From contig NZ_JAFFZW010000002.1 of the NCBI RefSeq assembly GCF_017826695.1, positions 682,001 to 746,000 on the forward strand: a stretch of 64,000 bases of DNA. Direction: 5' to 3'. Shown piece by piece: positions 63,728-64,000 of this stretch; position 1 is the stretch's first letter; every line of letters begins with the position of its first letter. Below the pieces are notes generated by a model. That model had not been told where the DNA came from and searched no databases. It was given only the letters and a program-made list of their open reading frames with translations. Source of the DNA: Pseudomonas alliivorans (lineage in GTDB: Bacteria > Pseudomonadota > Gammaproteobacteria > Pseudomonadales > Pseudomonadaceae). The position numbers were made by a program, and so were the translations under genes.

Positions 63728-64000
63728 ACCCTCTTAATATTAAATATAAATCTTCTGCCTACCGCAGCGACATTACGAAGCACCTTCCTACGCCTATCAG
63801 AACCTCAAATTGCAACTCCAGGAGTGCTACCTCTCTTTCGTTCGGGCATTACGCCCGTCTGGATTCCGCAATAGAGATCACAGCCCAGCTTCAGGCAAAC
63901 GAGCATAAAATCTACGAAAACCAAGAAAAAAACAAGGAACCGGAAGCCTACTGCGACGCTCAGCGCTGGCGCTTCCAGTACTCCGGGAACGTCCCGCACT
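63724..64000 (+). CDS. N-terminal part of a putative T6SS effector, cut by window
   Basis: An open frame of 92 codons from the ATG at 63724 to the window end, starting MNPLNIKYKSSAYRSDITKH and ending in QRWRFQYSGNVPH. It is coupled to the preceding remnant by ATGA. The first third is AT-rich. No domain can be named from this part; the place directly behind a vgrG/adaptor remnant suggests an effector such as a Tle3-like lipase, whose hydrolase core would follow just beyond the edge. Confidence 0.5.
   Translation, partial: MNPLNIKYKSSAYRSDITKHLPTPIRTSNCNSRSATSLSFGHYARLDSAIEITAQLQANEHKIYENQEKNKEPEAYCDAQRWRFQYSGNVPH

Overview
The window looks like chromosome of a fluorescent Pseudomonas, most likely of the P. 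syringae group. The reasons are GC-rich coding DNA, the block glgA-treZ-malQ-treY-DUF2934-glgX in the order known from pseudomonads, an aerobic-type cobalamin cluster (cobN, cobW, cobE, cobM, cbtAB) and a type VI secretion locus in the order of the P. aeruginosa H2 (HSI-II) cluster. No rRNA, tRNA, CRISPR array or complete insertion sequence was seen.

Bases 1-4134 (minus strand) hold a cut-off GH15 glycosidase, a Cof-type HAD phosphatase and a zwf-gnd pair for the oxidative pentose-phosphate branch. After a 57-residue coiled-coil gene and a GNAT acetyltransferase comes the glucan/trehalose operon (5970-16997): glycogen synthase, TreZ, MalQ, TreY, a DUF2934 protein and GlgX. TreY and TreZ release trehalose from linear alpha-glucan while MalQ and GlgX remodel the glucan. 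Fused to its end by an ATGA overlap is a four-gene set (16994-20039): acyl-CoA-dehydrogenase-like protein, PIG-L deacetylase, SAM methyltransferase and GT2 glycosyltransferase. It looks like an uncharacterised small-molecule or glycan-modifying pathway.

Bases 20081-29117 hold housekeeping and accessory genes: a secreted alpha/beta hydrolase, azoR with a LysR regulator, a lone pcaD, an MmcQ/YjbR protein, DUF1294, uppP, a pnuC-nadR-type NAD salvage pair, a VpsR-type AAA+ regulator and a small conserved protein.

Bases 29281-38687 form a cobalamin locus with two outward-facing B12 riboswitches (about 35985-36448). The left arm is cobW-cobN-chlI/chlD; the right arm is cbtB-cbtA-cobE-cobM. The chelatase gene carries a textbook -1 programmed frameshift signal (A AAA AAG, 5-nt spacer, 13-bp stem-loop) exactly at the end of the AAA+ reading frame. 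The VWA reading frame that follows has no ATG or GTG start. One mRNA would thus give both a ChlI-like and a full ChlD-like subunit for the CobN cobaltochelatase. This is the most striking feature of the window.

Bases 38771-41854 hold a small exported protein, a TauD/TfdA dioxygenase, a DUF2314-ankyrin membrane protein and a YfcE-type phosphoesterase. Bases 41970-61462 (minus) are an apparently intact T6SS operon tssA-B-C-E-F-G-clpV-sfa-small lipoprotein-fha-tssJ-K-L-M-stk, without the phosphatase gene that often sits between tssM and stk. Divergent from it are hcp, a vgrG cut after about 289 codons, a short downstream reading frame that is probably the 3' remnant of another gene, and a coupled reading frame that runs off the window. 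This end looks like a rearranged vgrG/effector island.
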